Positions 8,450-17,256 of a stretch of 64,000 nucleotides of DNA are shown here, in pieces. The translations under genes were made by a program, and so were the position numbers. This DNA is from Chryseobacterium populi (GTDB lineage: Bacteria > Bacteroidota > Bacteroidia > Flavobacteriales > Weeksellaceae), in NCBI RefSeq assembly GCF_000282115.1, contig NZ_AKJY01000030.1, forward strand, positions 26,307 through 90,306, read 5' to 3'. The notes under the pieces were generated by a model that was given only the letters and a program-made list of their open reading frames with translations, did no database searches and had not been told where the DNA came from. Position 1 is the first letter of the stretch, and every line of letters begins with the position of its first letter.

Positions 8450-8815
8450 TTACCCCTCTTTCTCTTCCGGTGTTCCAAAGATGTGTTTACGATGATTCTC
8501 ACCCCAGTTTTTTAAGGATTCTACGACGGGTGATAATGTTTTTGTGTATTCTGTAGGATTATATTCTATGGTTACCGGATACGTATCTTTTACGATTCTT
8601 TCTATCAACCCGTTTTGCTCCAGTTCTTTTAATTCTTTGGCTAAAACCTTTGAAGTCAGCTTGGGTATACTTCGTTCAATCTCTGTAAAACGCTTATTTC
8701 CGGCATTTAACGAAATGATAATCTGTAATTTCCATTTACCACTAATAACATCTAATGTATCGCGGACCGGTTTTAAAGCCTGCATACAATCTTTATGACT
8801 ATGTTGTTTTTCCAT
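8450..8815 (-). CDS. HxlR/MarR-type winged-helix regulator (YodB-like)
   Basis: A 121-residue transcription factor with the HxlR signature: a conserved Cys10 near the N-terminus (HKDCMQAL), then DVISGKWKLQIIISL and the wing region TSKVLAKELKELEQNGLIER. It is divergent from an azoreductase gene, as YodB and azoR1 are paired by regulation in Bacillus subtilis, where an N-terminal Cys senses quinones and diamide. By analogy this protein probably represses the azoreductase and is inactivated by electrophiles. I chose ATG 8815; a GTG at 8821 would add two residues. A palindrome at 8842-8855 is the likely operator. Confidence 0.9.
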   Translation of the reverse strand: MEKQHSHKDCMQALKPVRDTLDVISGKWKLQIIISLNAGNKRFTEIERSIPKLTSKVLAKELKELEQNGLIERIVKDTYPVTIEYNPTEYTKTLSPVVESLKNWGENHRKHIFGTPEEKEG

Positions 8816-8841
8816 TTTCACTTTCCTTTGGGTAACTACTA

Positions 8842-8855
8842 TACTTTGGAAAGTA
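8842..8855. promoter_or_regulatory. Candidate HxlR operator (TACTTT-GG-AAAGTA)
   Basis: A perfect 6+6 inverted repeat with a two-base centre sits in the 89-bp divergent region between the HxlR regulator and azoR. It overlaps the TTG (8846-8848) of the azoR promoter, so a bound dimer would block azoR transcription. Confidence 0.6.
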
Positions 8856-8872
8856 AATTTACAATAATTTTG
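8846..8872 (+). promoter_or_regulatory. Promoter of the azoreductase gene
   Basis: TTG (8846-8848), a 16-nt spacer and TAATTTTG (8865-8872). The spacer is slightly short, but the -7 element is exact. The predicted start is about 26 nt before the ATG. Confidence 0.5.
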
Positions 8873-8904
8873 TCATAATCAAAAACAAAAAAATTTAAAA
8901 CAAA

Positions 8905-9504
8905 ATGGCAAACATTTTAAATATCAAAACCAGCATTAGTGGAGAAAATTCTGTAAGCAATCAACTTTCTCAGATTATTATCAATCAATTATTGAAAAAA
9001 GATCCTGAAAGTAAGGTGGTGGTTCGTGATCTGGCTACCCAGCCGATCCCCCATTTGGAAATTCACCATTTTAACGCTTCAGGAATTCCTGATGAAGAAA
9101 AGAATGACGAACAAAAAGAAGCTTCAAAGTATTCTGACAGAGCCTTAAAAGAAATTGAAGAAGCTGATATCATTGTCATTGGAGTTCCTTTTTATAATTT
9201 CACTTTCCCATCTACTTTGAAATCCTGGATCGACAGTATTTCAGTTGCCGGAAAAACTTTCTCTTTCGCTGACGGAACTCCAAAAGGACTTTTGCAAAAT
9301 AAAAAAGTGTATTTAAATTTCGCAGTGGGTGGAGTATATGAGAATGGGCTTATAGAAAATATGGAACATTATTTAAGAACATTATTCGGTTTCATCGGGA
9401 TTACTGATGTTGAAGTATTCAAATCTCAGGGGACGATGATTCCTCAGCTTAAAGATGAAAATTTATCGAAAGCTGTGGCAGAAATTGAAGCTGTTTTAGC
9501 GTAA
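8905..9504 (+). CDS. azoR: FMN-dependent NADH:quinone/azo reductase
   Basis: A 199-residue flavodoxin-fold enzyme that uses NADH to reduce quinones and azo compounds, probably for detoxification. The FMN phosphate loop is SISGENSVS (10-18). The flavin-contacting segment is VPFYNFTFPSTLKSWIDSIS (94-113), followed by GKTFSFADGTPKGLLQNKKV. The FAVGGVY segment replaces the ASRGG-Y form seen in the E. coli enzyme. It is divergent from an HxlR/YodB-like regulator and followed by its own terminator at 9513-9553, so it is a single-gene unit. Confidence 0.93.
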   Translation: MANILNIKTSISGENSVSNQLSQIIINQLLKKDPESKVVVRDLATQPIPHLEIHHFNASGIPDEEKNDEQKEASKYSDRALKEIEEADIIVIGVPFYNFTFPSTLKSWIDSISVAGKTFSFADGTPKGLLQNKKVYLNFAVGGVYENGLIENMEHYLRTLFGFIGITDVEVFKSQGTMIPQLKDENLSKAVAEIEAVLA

Positions 9505-9512
9505 GGAAATGA

Positions 9513-9553
9513 ATGGCCAATGGTGAATTTTAAAACACTGTTGGCCATTTTTT
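9513..9553 (+). terminator. Intrinsic terminator of azoR
   Basis: ATGGCCAA (9513-9520) pairs with TTGGCCAT (9541-9548) and a TTTTT run follows. The loop is 20 nt. Confidence 0.75.
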
Positions 9554-9689
9554 ATGGCAGAGTCTTTGTTAAAAAGATCAGGTTAGGGAATTCAGGCTCT
9601 TTATTTTAATATTATAAAAATATTCCATAGATTTTGTAGATTGAATTGATAAAATCTGTATGCTTTTTGGGATTGTAGGTTATATAAGT

Positions 9690-9760
9690 TTCGGCTGAAG
9701 CCTTCTATATCTCCTTAAAATAAAAGCGGGCTAAAGCCCGCTCCTATTGATGTATTCTCA
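9690..9760. repeat. Intergenic repeat with GGCTGAAGCC and AGCGGGCT/AGCCCGCT hairpins
   Basis: Within the 306-bp gap between azoR and the sugar transporter are GGCTGAAGCC (9693-9702) and a perfect AGCGGGCT-AA-AGCCCGCT hairpin (9725-9742). This 'agcgggctaaagcccgctcctattgat' layout is, from memory, a widespread intergenic repeat in Chryseobacterium relatives. The rest of the gap (9554-9690) shows nothing I can name. Confidence 0.55.
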
Positions 9761-9810
9761 TTTGAATAACAATTTTATCGTTATCAACTAACTCCTTATC
9801 AATTTTTTTC

Positions 9811-11193
9811 CTAAAAATGCACCTGTTGGATTTCTTCTTCAATTTCTTTCGGGGTTTCATGATCTTCTTTAATAAAAATCATTGTAATGACAGCACCTAT
9901 CAACATACAAATGCCACCGACAACGATATAATCTATTGCATAATCTCCAAAAATATTGCTTACGACAGGTCCGCCAAAAAGTCCGTTGATGATCTGTGGA
10001 ATTACAATAAAGAAATTGAAGATTCCCATGAAAACACCCATTTTTCTTGGGGGAATAACTTCAATAAGCATGGCATAAGGCATTGCTAAAATACTCGCCC
10101 ATGCAAATCCCAATCCTATCATAGACATCCAAAGATGACTGGTGTCTTTAATAAAATACATTGATATTAATCCTATTCCCCCAAATGTTAATGCAAGTGC
10201 ATGAGTCTGTTTTTTACCTATCCATTTTGCAATAGGAGTTAATAAAAATGCAAAAGGAATTGCCCAAAGATTATACATCCCGAATAATTCACCTGTAAGG
10301 TCTCCGGCATTGTTGAATGCTTTGGAATGTGTATCTTCAGGAGACAGTCCGAAATGGTGTGTTGCTAAAGCACTGGTCGTGAAAACCCACATGGTAAACA
10401 AAGCAAACCAAGAAAAAAACTGTACTATTCCCAGCTTTTTCATTTGGGTAGGAATATTTGCAAAGTCTTTAAAAATATCGCTGAATTTTGATTTTTCTTC
10501 CACAACCTCTTTCCCATCTGCAAATTCTGCAAATTCTTGTGGAGAATATTCTTTTGTTGTAAAAATGGTATAAAGTATGGTCAATATGAGCAATCCTGCA
10601 CCCACATAAAAAGAATATATTACATTATCGCCTACAAAACCCACAGGTGCTTCGTTTGACACTCCTAATGCAGTGAGCAAACTGGGAATATATGAACCGA
10701 TTACAGCTCCTATCCCGATTAAAATAGTCTGCACTGAAAAACCAAGTGTACCCTGGTGTTTCGGAAGCATATCTCCTACCAAAGCTCTGAAAGGTTCCAT
10801 GGCAATATTAACAGATGCGTCCATCATAGCAAGGAAAATTACGGCTAATAAAAGAGCATTGGCAGCAAACATATGGGTAACAGTTGCTGCGTTGGGAAGC
10901 ATTACCAAGCCAATGGCACACAAAATTGCGCCTATTAAAAAATAAGGTTTCCTCCTCCCCAACGGGCTCCAGGTATTATCACCCATGTGTCCGATAATCG
11001 GCTGAACAATCAGTCCTGTGACCGGTGCCACCAACCAAAACCAGGATAATTCATGAACGTCTGCGCCTAAGTTGGCCAGAATCCTGCTCGCATTTCCGTT
11101 CTGCAACCCGAAAGCCATCTGAATCCCTAAAAATCCCATGCTCATATTGATGATCTGAGCCATAGACAGATTTGGTTTTGTCTTTTTTGTCAT
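9811..11193 (-). CDS. MFS sugar transporter (SLC45/GPH-like), probable maltose or glucose importer
   Basis: A 460-residue inner-membrane transporter with about 12 hydrophobic segments. The start region carries INMSMGFLGIQMAFGLQNGN, and the loop after the second helix has GHMGDNTWSPLGRRKPYF, the GRRxP motif of SLC45/sucrose-type sugar:proton symporters. It is the last gene of the GH13-NTF2-MFS unit (12-bp gap). It therefore probably takes glucose, maltose or short maltooligosaccharides from the periplasm after SusB and the GH13 enzyme have trimmed them. Substrate choice is inferred from context only. Confidence 0.88.
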   Translation of the reverse strand: MTKKTKPNLSMAQIINMSMGFLGIQMAFGLQNGNASRILANLGADVHELSWFWLVAPVTGLIVQPIIGHMGDNTWSPLGRRKPYFLIGAILCAIGLVMLPNAATVTHMFAANALLLAVIFLAMMDASVNIAMEPFRALVGDMLPKHQGTLGFSVQTILIGIGAVIGSYIPSLLTALGVSNEAPVGFVGDNVIYSFYVGAGLLILTILYTIFTTKEYSPQEFAEFADGKEVVEEKSKFSDIFKDFANIPTQMKKLGIVQFFSWFALFTMWVFTTSALATHHFGLSPEDTHSKAFNNAGDLTGELFGMYNLWAIPFAFLLTPIAKWIGKKQTHALALTFGGIGLISMYFIKDTSHLWMSMIGLGFAWASILAMPYAMLIEVIPPRKMGVFMGIFNFFIVIPQIINGLFGGPVVSNIFGDYAIDYIVVGGICMLIGAVITMIFIKEDHETPKEIEEEIQQVHF

Positions 11194-11205
11194 TGTGCTT
11201 TTATG

Positions 11206-11724
11206 TTATTTTTTTGTTTTTAAATCCTGAATAAGGACATCTTCGATGGCTGCCTTTTCGGTAACTACTTTGTCTACTACATCATTGGGAACCGTTACGG
11301 AAAGTACATATTGTCTTACTTTCCATGCTCCGTTGATTTTCTCTACCACACCGGAGCCACGGCAGATCTTCATCTGGGTATCCAGTAATTCATCAAACCA
11401 GGCTATTTTTCCGTCTTTACTGAAATAGATATTCCTTTTTAATGAAGTAAAATTCCAGGTTTTCTTTTTATCAAAGTAAGGCTTAGCCCAAACCATGAAA
11501 GCTTTTTTATCCCAGACTTCCGTTGCATCGGTGCCTATGAATGTAGATCCTTCAGCAAAATAATTAAAATAGGAGTTGAAATCCGCCTTTGCTGCAGCTA
11601 TGTTGAAATCATCAAGCATAGTATTGATCTGCGTTTTATCTTTATCAAACTTTGTTTGTGCTGAAATACCTGTAAAGCTTAGTAAAACAAGTACCAGCAA
11701 ATAGACAACTGTAATTTTTTTCAT
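11206..11724 (-). CDS. Exported NTF2/SnoaL-like protein (DUF4440 type)
   Basis: A 172-residue protein with a signal peptide (MKKITVVYLLVLVLLSFTGISAQ) followed by an NTF2-like cone fold. The typical opening 'INTMLDDFNIAAAKADFNSYFNYF' is a helix of about 20 residues leading into strand-rich sequence with DATEVWDKKAFMVWAKPYF. No catalytic residues are evident. It sits between the GH13 enzyme (31 bp) and the sugar transporter (12 bp), so it is co-transcribed with starch genes, but its role is unknown. A second, distantly similar protein is encoded at 36583-37083. Confidence 0.8.
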   Translation of the reverse strand: MKKITVVYLLVLVLLSFTGISAQTKFDKDKTQINTMLDDFNIAAAKADFNSYFNYFAEGSTFIGTDATEVWDKKAFMVWAKPYFDKKKTWNFTSLKRNIYFSKDGKIAWFDELLDTQMKICRGSGVVEKINGAWKVRQYVLSVTVPNDVVDKVVTEKAAIEDVLIQDLKTKK

Positions 11725-11755
11725 ACTTTAAATGTAATTAAATAAACCGTTCAAA

Positions 11756-13615
11756 CTACTTTTGCAGCTCAATAATCAGGGAAGTTTTTGCAGGTATAAC
11801 CAAACTGTTCTGTAAAGAAATTTCTTTTCCTGAAATGACCTCTTTCCCTTTTGCAGCCTTATTCAGAGATTCTGCAAAACGTTTCAGATCTAACGTCTGT
11901 TCTTTGTCGTTATTGTTTACCACAACCATTACCGATTCTTTATCATTGTACCTGAAATATACAAAAACATTGTTCTGGGGAATATAATTTTTGGTTTTCC
12001 CGGTATGAATGACGTCTTTTTCTTTTCTCCAGTTTAATAATTTCCTGCTGAACTGGTAAAATTCTTTTTGTTCAGGAGTTTGGGCCGAAGGATTGAATGC
12101 ATTTTGCTTATCTGATTTCCAGCCCCCCGGAAAATCCCTGCGGATATCTGCATCACCGCCTTTATTTTTATCACCGCGCATCCCGATTTCAGAACCGTAA
12201 TAAATCTGTGGTATACCGCGAACAGTAGAGATCAGTGTCAAAGCTATTTTGTAGGCCTGGGGATTTGCGTTAAAAATCTCATTCCATCTTTCCGTATCGT
12301 GATTTTCAAAGAACACCATTACATTATTGATGTCCGGATACAGGAAATCACTTGTAAAAACATTATATAACCTTGTTAAACCACTGTCCCAGCCTTCATT
12401 TTCCTTTAAAGCTTTAGGCATATCTCCGTACAGCATAAAATCCATTACAGAAGGCAGATTGGAGTTGTACCCGGCAGCTTCACCTGTTTTTGAATCTTTT
12501 TGCCACGCTGAAATATGTCCGGCTGTGTTTAACCATGTTTCTCCTACAATATTAAATTTCGGGTATTCATCAGTGATTGCTTTGGCCCACTTTGCCATCG
12601 CTTCTTTATCATTATAAGGATAGGTATCTACCCGGAAACCGCCCAATTCGGCATATTCTATCCACCAGATGGCATTTTGCGTTAAATATTTTAATACCAG
12701 GGGATTTTTCTGATTAATATCCGGCATTGTGGTATCAAACCAGCCATCCAGAGCATATTTTTTATCGATCTCCGAAGCATTGGTATCAAATTGGGTAGTG
12801 GTTTTATAATTGGAGCGGTAGAAACCTTTTTCTCCTTCATCAAACCAATGAATCCAGTCTTTTGTGGGTAAATCTTTGATCATCCAGTGCGAAACACCCC
12901 AGTGATTGGTTACATAATCCATCACAAGCTTCATATTTCTTTTATTCAGCTCACGGGAAAGTTTACGGTATTCTTCATTGGTTCCGTAGCGGCCATCAAT
13001 TTTGTACAGATCGGTTTGTGCATACCCGTGATAAGAATAAACTTTTTCATTGTCTTCATTTACAGGGGTTAACCAAACAGAAGTAGCGCCCAGGTTTTGA
13101 ATATAATCCAGGTTATTGATAATACCCTGTAAGTCTCCACCATGTCGCCCGTTCGGAAGGCTTCTGTTTGTTTTTTCTGTCAGATCCGGAGTCGAATCGT
13201 TTTTCTCGTCACCATTAGCAAAACGGTCCGGCATAATCAGATACATTACATCTTTTGAAGTGAAAGATTCACGATTGACGGAATTGGGTTCTCTCTGTTT
13301 TAATTCATAGGTGTAAGAATCTATATTTTTTTTCCCTTTTTTAATATTGATCTTAAATTCAGGAACATTAATTTCGTTAGTATTTACGGTTACAAAAATG
13401 TAATTCGGATTTTCAACTTTCTGAATATTTTTAATCTGAACTCCGTCTGAAAGCTCAACTTCATTATGGGCAACATCTTTTCCATATACAAGAATCTGAA
13501 GTTCCGGATTTTTCATTCCTTTCCACCAGAAGGCAGGCTCTACTTTATCTAAAGGTTTTTGAGAAAAAGCAACCGAAGCTGCTGAAAGGACAATAATTGC
13601 GTATATCTTTTTCAT
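11756..13615 (-). CDS. Periplasmic GH13 neopullulanase/cyclomaltodextrinase (SusA-like)
   Basis: A 619-residue alpha-amylase family enzyme with a cleavable signal peptide (ending SVAFSQ) and no lipobox, so it is probably periplasmic. An N-terminal immunoglobulin-like cyclomaltodextrinase domain (about 20-110) precedes the barrel. The catalytic triad is Asp330 (GGFRVDTYPY), Glu359 (NIVGETWLN) and Asp440 (FFENHDTERW). It should hydrolyse maltooligosaccharides, cyclodextrins or pullulan fragments imported by SusCD. A terminator-like hairpin (13821-13856) lies between it and the upstream GH97 gene, so this GH13-NTF2-MFS group may also have its own promoter, though I found no clear one. Confidence 0.93.
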   Translation of the reverse strand: MKKIYAIIVLSAASVAFSQKPLDKVEPAFWWKGMKNPELQILVYGKDVAHNEVELSDGVQIKNIQKVENPNYIFVTVNTNEINVPEFKINIKKGKKNIDSYTYELKQREPNSVNRESFTSKDVMYLIMPDRFANGDEKNDSTPDLTEKTNRSLPNGRHGGDLQGIINNLDYIQNLGATSVWLTPVNEDNEKVYSYHGYAQTDLYKIDGRYGTNEEYRKLSRELNKRNMKLVMDYVTNHWGVSHWMIKDLPTKDWIHWFDEGEKGFYRSNYKTTTQFDTNASEIDKKYALDGWFDTTMPDINQKNPLVLKYLTQNAIWWIEYAELGGFRVDTYPYNDKEAMAKWAKAITDEYPKFNIVGETWLNTAGHISAWQKDSKTGEAAGYNSNLPSVMDFMLYGDMPKALKENEGWDSGLTRLYNVFTSDFLYPDINNVMVFFENHDTERWNEIFNANPQAYKIALTLISTVRGIPQIYYGSEIGMRGDKNKGGDADIRRDFPGGWKSDKQNAFNPSAQTPEQKEFYQFSRKLLNWRKEKDVIHTGKTKNYIPQNNVFVYFRYNDKESVMVVVNNNDKEQTLDLKRFAESLNKAAKGKEVISGKEISLQNSLVIPAKTSLIIELQK

Positions 13616-13809
13616 TTTTTCTTATTTAACAGGTATTGATTACAGCCGGATAAAACAAAATTCTATCTTAGGTAATTGCATTTTTATAAAAACACTGTAA
13701 AATTTATAGACAGAATAAGCTCTACCATCGATTGGAGATCATAATTTGATTAAAATTATTAAATTCTCCCACATAAACCATCTTTATTCAGAATTTTTAT
13801 TTGCTTTAT

Positions 13810-13856
13810 CACAAATAAAATTAAAGTTCTCCACTATGGGTAGTGAAGAACTTTAA
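13810..13856 (-). terminator. Terminator after the GH97 gene
   Basis: AAAGTTCTCCACTA (13823-13836) pairs with TAGTGAAGAACTTT (13841-13854) with a single mismatch, giving a long stem with a TGGG loop. A T-rich tail follows on the minus strand. The remainder of the 272-bp gap (13616-13809) shows no recognised signal. Confidence 0.7.
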
Positions 13857-13887
13857 ATGGTTATTTTTAATGGTAAACAAAGTTATC

Positions 13888-16044
13888 TTATTTAACTTTT
13901 TTAATGGAGATGGCAAAACCTCCGCTTCTTACCATTTTGAAATTGATTTTAGATTTGCTGGTAATCTGTTTTTTATAGATATTATAACTCTGAGGATTAT
14001 CGATATAATCTGCGTCTTTTCCATCTTCATAGATTGTAGCTTCATATTTCGCTCCTTTATCAAGGAAGGAGAAGTCTACAGTGTATTCGCGTTTATTTTC
14101 ATCGGTAATTCCCCCTACAAACCAGTTTTCCGTACCTTTTGCTTTTCTTGCCGTTACTACATAATCTCCCGGTTCAGCAGCTAAGATTTTTGTATCATCC
14201 CAATCTGCCGCCACATCTTTGATAAACTGGAAAGCATCCATATGTTTTTTGTAGTTTTCCGGTAAATCTGCCGCCATCTGAAGCGGCATATACATTGTAA
14301 CATACAAAGCCAATTGCTTCACCAGGGTAGTTTTTACAAATCGTTTATCTCCGGGGAAATAATAATCCAGTTTAGTCTGGAAAATTCCCGGCGTATAATC
14401 CATAGAACCACCCATCCATCTTGTGAAAGGAAGAATAGTCTGGTGATCTGCATTATTTCCGCCGAATGCTTCATATTCTGTTCCACGGGCCGCTTCAGCA
14501 GAAATGTAATTCGGATAGGTACGGCTTTCTCCGGTAGGACGCACAGATTCGTGAGAGTTTACCATGATTTTATATTCATTGGCTTTCTCTGCAATTCTGT
14601 AAAAGTGGTTGATCGTCCATTGTGAATAATGGTGCTCTCCTCTTGGGATAATATCGCCTACGTAACCGGTTTTCACGGCATCATATCCATATTTATTCAT
14701 CAATTGGAATGCTTTATCAGACCATCTTTCGTAGTTGGCAGCCGAACCTGAAGTTTCATGATGCATGATCAGCTTAATCCCTTTGGAATGTGCATAATCA
14801 TTCAACATTTTGATATCAAAATCAGGATACGGGGTAATGAAATCGAATACAAATTCTTTTGAATGACCGAACCAGTCTTCCCAACCGATATTCCAGCCTT
14901 CAATCAATAACCCCTGGAAACCGTTTTCTGCTGCAAAGTCAATATATTCTTTAACTTTTGTATTGTTGGCAGCGTGTTTTCCGTTAGGAGTTAATTTTGA
15001 GAAATCGGTTTTATCCAAGTGTACATTTTCTGCTGTAGAATACGCCCATTGAGATTTCCCGATGATCATTTCCCACCAGACACCCATATATTTTGTAGGG
15101 TGAATGTAAGAGGTATCGGTATATTTTGTAGGTTCGTTGAGGTTGAATATCATTTTGGAAGCCATCACTTCTTCTGCTTTCGGCGAAACGATAATCGTTC
15201 TCCACGGCGTTACCGAAGGCGTCTGGATATATCCTTTTGCTCCCTGTCTGTCTGCTGTAAGATGGGTTTTGAATCTGAAATTCTGAGCATCCACTTCCAA
15301 GTGTGAAGCCGGATAATCTAAAACAGCTGCTTCTGCAACGTTAACATATAAAGGATCTTTTCCTTCTTTTTTCAGCATCAGCGGAGACTGAACGGCATTT
15401 TTAACTAAAGACTGGGAAGCATTCGCATCGAAAGCTTTATCCCATTTTGCCGGAATTTCTGAAATTTTTGTTTCCTGGTACTGATATTCCTGGGAATCAT
15501 AATCTGCTACAATCCACCAGGCTTTCATATCTGTAGGAAAATCGATTTCAGAATCTTCTTCCCGGATCACGAAATAGTTAAGGTTTTTCTGTTGCGGAAA
15601 TTCATATCTGAAACCCAATCCATCATTAAATAATCTGAATTTCACCACAATCCTTCTTTCGGTAGAAGCCTGATTAAGGGTAACCGCTAATTCGTTATAG
15701 TTATTGATATAATTTTTCTTTTCCCCCAGTACCGGCTGCCAGGTTTCATTTTTAGAATCTCTTTTTTCATCTGATTTTACAAAACCGTTATTCAGGTCAA
15801 ATTTAGCATCTTCCGATTTAGCAATTTCAGAGGCAAATTTTATAGCCGTGTCTTTAAATAATCTCAATCCTAATTTAGAATCTTCCACCACTACATTGCC
15901 ATTATATTTAAGGTTGTAAAAAGGTACCCCTTCTTTCAACCGGAAGTTCATTTCAAACTTTCCGTCCGGCGATTTTAAAGATTGTGCATTCACACCTACA
16001 AACATCATTGAGAGCAAAAACGCTCCAACTGTAATTTTCTTCAT
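13888..16044 (-). CDS. susB: GH97 alpha-glucosidase (SusB-like, inverting type)
   Basis: A 718-residue periplasmic alpha-glucosidase with a signal peptide (ending GVNA). It releases glucose from maltooligosaccharides. The catalytic glutamates align with those of Bacteroides thetaiotaomicron SusB at a constant offset of nine: Glu430 (MHHETSG) for E439, Glu499 (NSHESVRP) for E508 and Glu523 (ARGTEYEAF) for E532. Glu at the two base positions marks the inverting branch of GH97 rather than the retaining galactosidase branch. The gene follows the susE-like gene after an intercistronic hairpin (16062-16103). Confidence 0.95.
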   Translation of the reverse strand: MKKITVGAFLLSMMFVGVNAQSLKSPDGKFEMNFRLKEGVPFYNLKYNGNVVVEDSKLGLRLFKDTAIKFASEIAKSEDAKFDLNNGFVKSDEKRDSKNETWQPVLGEKKNYINNYNELAVTLNQASTERRIVVKFRLFNDGLGFRYEFPQQKNLNYFVIREEDSEIDFPTDMKAWWIVADYDSQEYQYQETKISEIPAKWDKAFDANASQSLVKNAVQSPLMLKKEGKDPLYVNVAEAAVLDYPASHLEVDAQNFRFKTHLTADRQGAKGYIQTPSVTPWRTIIVSPKAEEVMASKMIFNLNEPTKYTDTSYIHPTKYMGVWWEMIIGKSQWAYSTAENVHLDKTDFSKLTPNGKHAANNTKVKEYIDFAAENGFQGLLIEGWNIGWEDWFGHSKEFVFDFITPYPDFDIKMLNDYAHSKGIKLIMHHETSGSAANYERWSDKAFQLMNKYGYDAVKTGYVGDIIPRGEHHYSQWTINHFYRIAEKANEYKIMVNSHESVRPTGESRTYPNYISAEAARGTEYEAFGGNNADHQTILPFTRWMGGSMDYTPGIFQTKLDYYFPGDKRFVKTTLVKQLALYVTMYMPLQMAADLPENYKKHMDAFQFIKDVAADWDDTKILAAEPGDYVVTARKAKGTENWFVGGITDENKREYTVDFSFLDKGAKYEATIYEDGKDADYIDNPQSYNIYKKQITSKSKINFKMVRSGGFAISIKKVK

Positions 16045-16061
16045 ATTGACAATTTATAAAC

Positions 16062-16103
16062 TTTAAAAATAAAGAAAGTGCTGCTGTAAAGCAACACTTT
16101 GCT
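16062..16103 (-). terminator. Intercistronic hairpin between the susE-like gene and susB
   Basis: In RNA sense AAAGUGUUGC (16103-16094) pairs with GCAGCACUUU (16083-16074), with one mismatch, around a UUUACA loop; CUUUAUUUUU follows. It would partly terminate transcription, so the enzymes would be expressed less than the binding and transport proteins. Confidence 0.6.
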
Positions 16104-16121
16104 ATGTAAATTCGTTATATG

Positions 16122-17237
16122 TTACAATTTTGTAACAATTAATCTGTAATTCGCAGAATTATGCAAATCCAATTCCACTTTGTAGTTTCCTGCTACATCT
16201 ACTTTATAATTAGGATCTCCTGTAACTGTATTTTCAGAACTTAAATAAGTGACAACACTTGAACCAGAAGTTAAAGTCTGATCAGCTGAAGCCGGTTGGA
16301 ACTTCATTGTCCAATCATCATTAGCCCGGAATTTAAATATTCCTGAAGCTGAAAGCTGAATGGATGCAATCTCATATTTTTTAGTGGCAGGATTGTAAAC
16401 AAAATCGGTATCCGAATTCCATCCTGTAGGAGTAGCATCACCAATAATTCCAAAATTAGCAGCTACTGAAGAATAGGTATTGCCCGGCCAATCAACTTTT
16501 AAATAATATGTACCTATGGTTGGAGCAACTATATTTGCACCATCATCTTTCAGCTTACCCGTGTTTGTACCATCATCTCCTTTATTTCCTGGCCAACCCT
16601 GATTGATTGCAAACTTATATTGTCCGCCTTCACCTGTAAGATCGGTAATATATATGAAGCCTCTGTATTTTCCATCTTTTTCTGGAGAGAAAAGGTTCGG
16701 AGAACTTCCTGGATCCCAGTTAGTATAGCCTGCAGCACCTGCATATCCTCCCGGAACATTAATTTTAGGGTATGATATATCCGGGTTTGGAGTATATGGA
16801 GTTATTTTAACCTCAAGTACATTTGAATAAAAAGCAGCTGATCCAACAGATGTTTTCAATCTGACTTCGATATCATTAACTATTCCTGGCGTTGCCCCCA
16901 GACTAAACATAATTGCATTTAACTGAGCATGCGTTATAGGAGAAGCTGTAAGATCATTTGTTGTATCAAAACCGGCACTTTCCTTAAAATTTTTTCCTTT
17001 AATTCCAAACTCTATTTGTTGGGTAGGAACTACTGCTACATCAAATGTAGGCTTTACCCAATTAAAATTTATTGCGGCATCCCCTGATGTAATTTCATTA
17101 AGCACAACTGCTGATTTATCTGAAGTGAGTTTTCCTTTACTGGTTTCACCAAGAATTGCCTGATCTTCATCTTTTTCACAAGAAATAACTAAAAGACCTA
17201 TAAAAGCAATTGCTAAAATTCTAAATATGTGTTTCAT
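16122..17237 (-). CDS. SusE/SusF-type outer-membrane starch-binding lipoprotein
   Basis: A 371-residue lipoprotein with lipobox LVISC (Cys20), followed by the acidic stretch EKDED, which fits the surface lipoprotein export signal of Bacteroidota. The N-terminal SusE-like domain (about 30-130) contains AINFNWVKPTFD. The rest holds carbohydrate-binding repeats with Trp-rich loops (NQGWPGNKG, VDWPGNTY, RANDDWTMKF). It should hold starch at the cell surface for the SusCD pair. It is encoded 19 bp after susD. Only one such gene is present, so susE and susF are not separate here. Confidence 0.88.
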   Translation of the reverse strand: MKHIFRILAIAFIGLLVISCEKDEDQAILGETSKGKLTSDKSAVVLNEITSGDAAINFNWVKPTFDVAVVPTQQIEFGIKGKNFKESAGFDTTNDLTASPITHAQLNAIMFSLGATPGIVNDIEVRLKTSVGSAAFYSNVLEVKITPYTPNPDISYPKINVPGGYAGAAGYTNWDPGSSPNLFSPEKDGKYRGFIYITDLTGEGGQYKFAINQGWPGNKGDDGTNTGKLKDDGANIVAPTIGTYYLKVDWPGNTYSSVAANFGIIGDATPTGWNSDTDFVYNPATKKYEIASIQLSASGIFKFRANDDWTMKFQPASADQTLTSGSSVVTYLSSENTVTGDPNYKVDVAGNYKVELDLHNSANYRLIVTKL

Positions 17238-17256
17238 TTTTTATAGTGTTTAGGAA

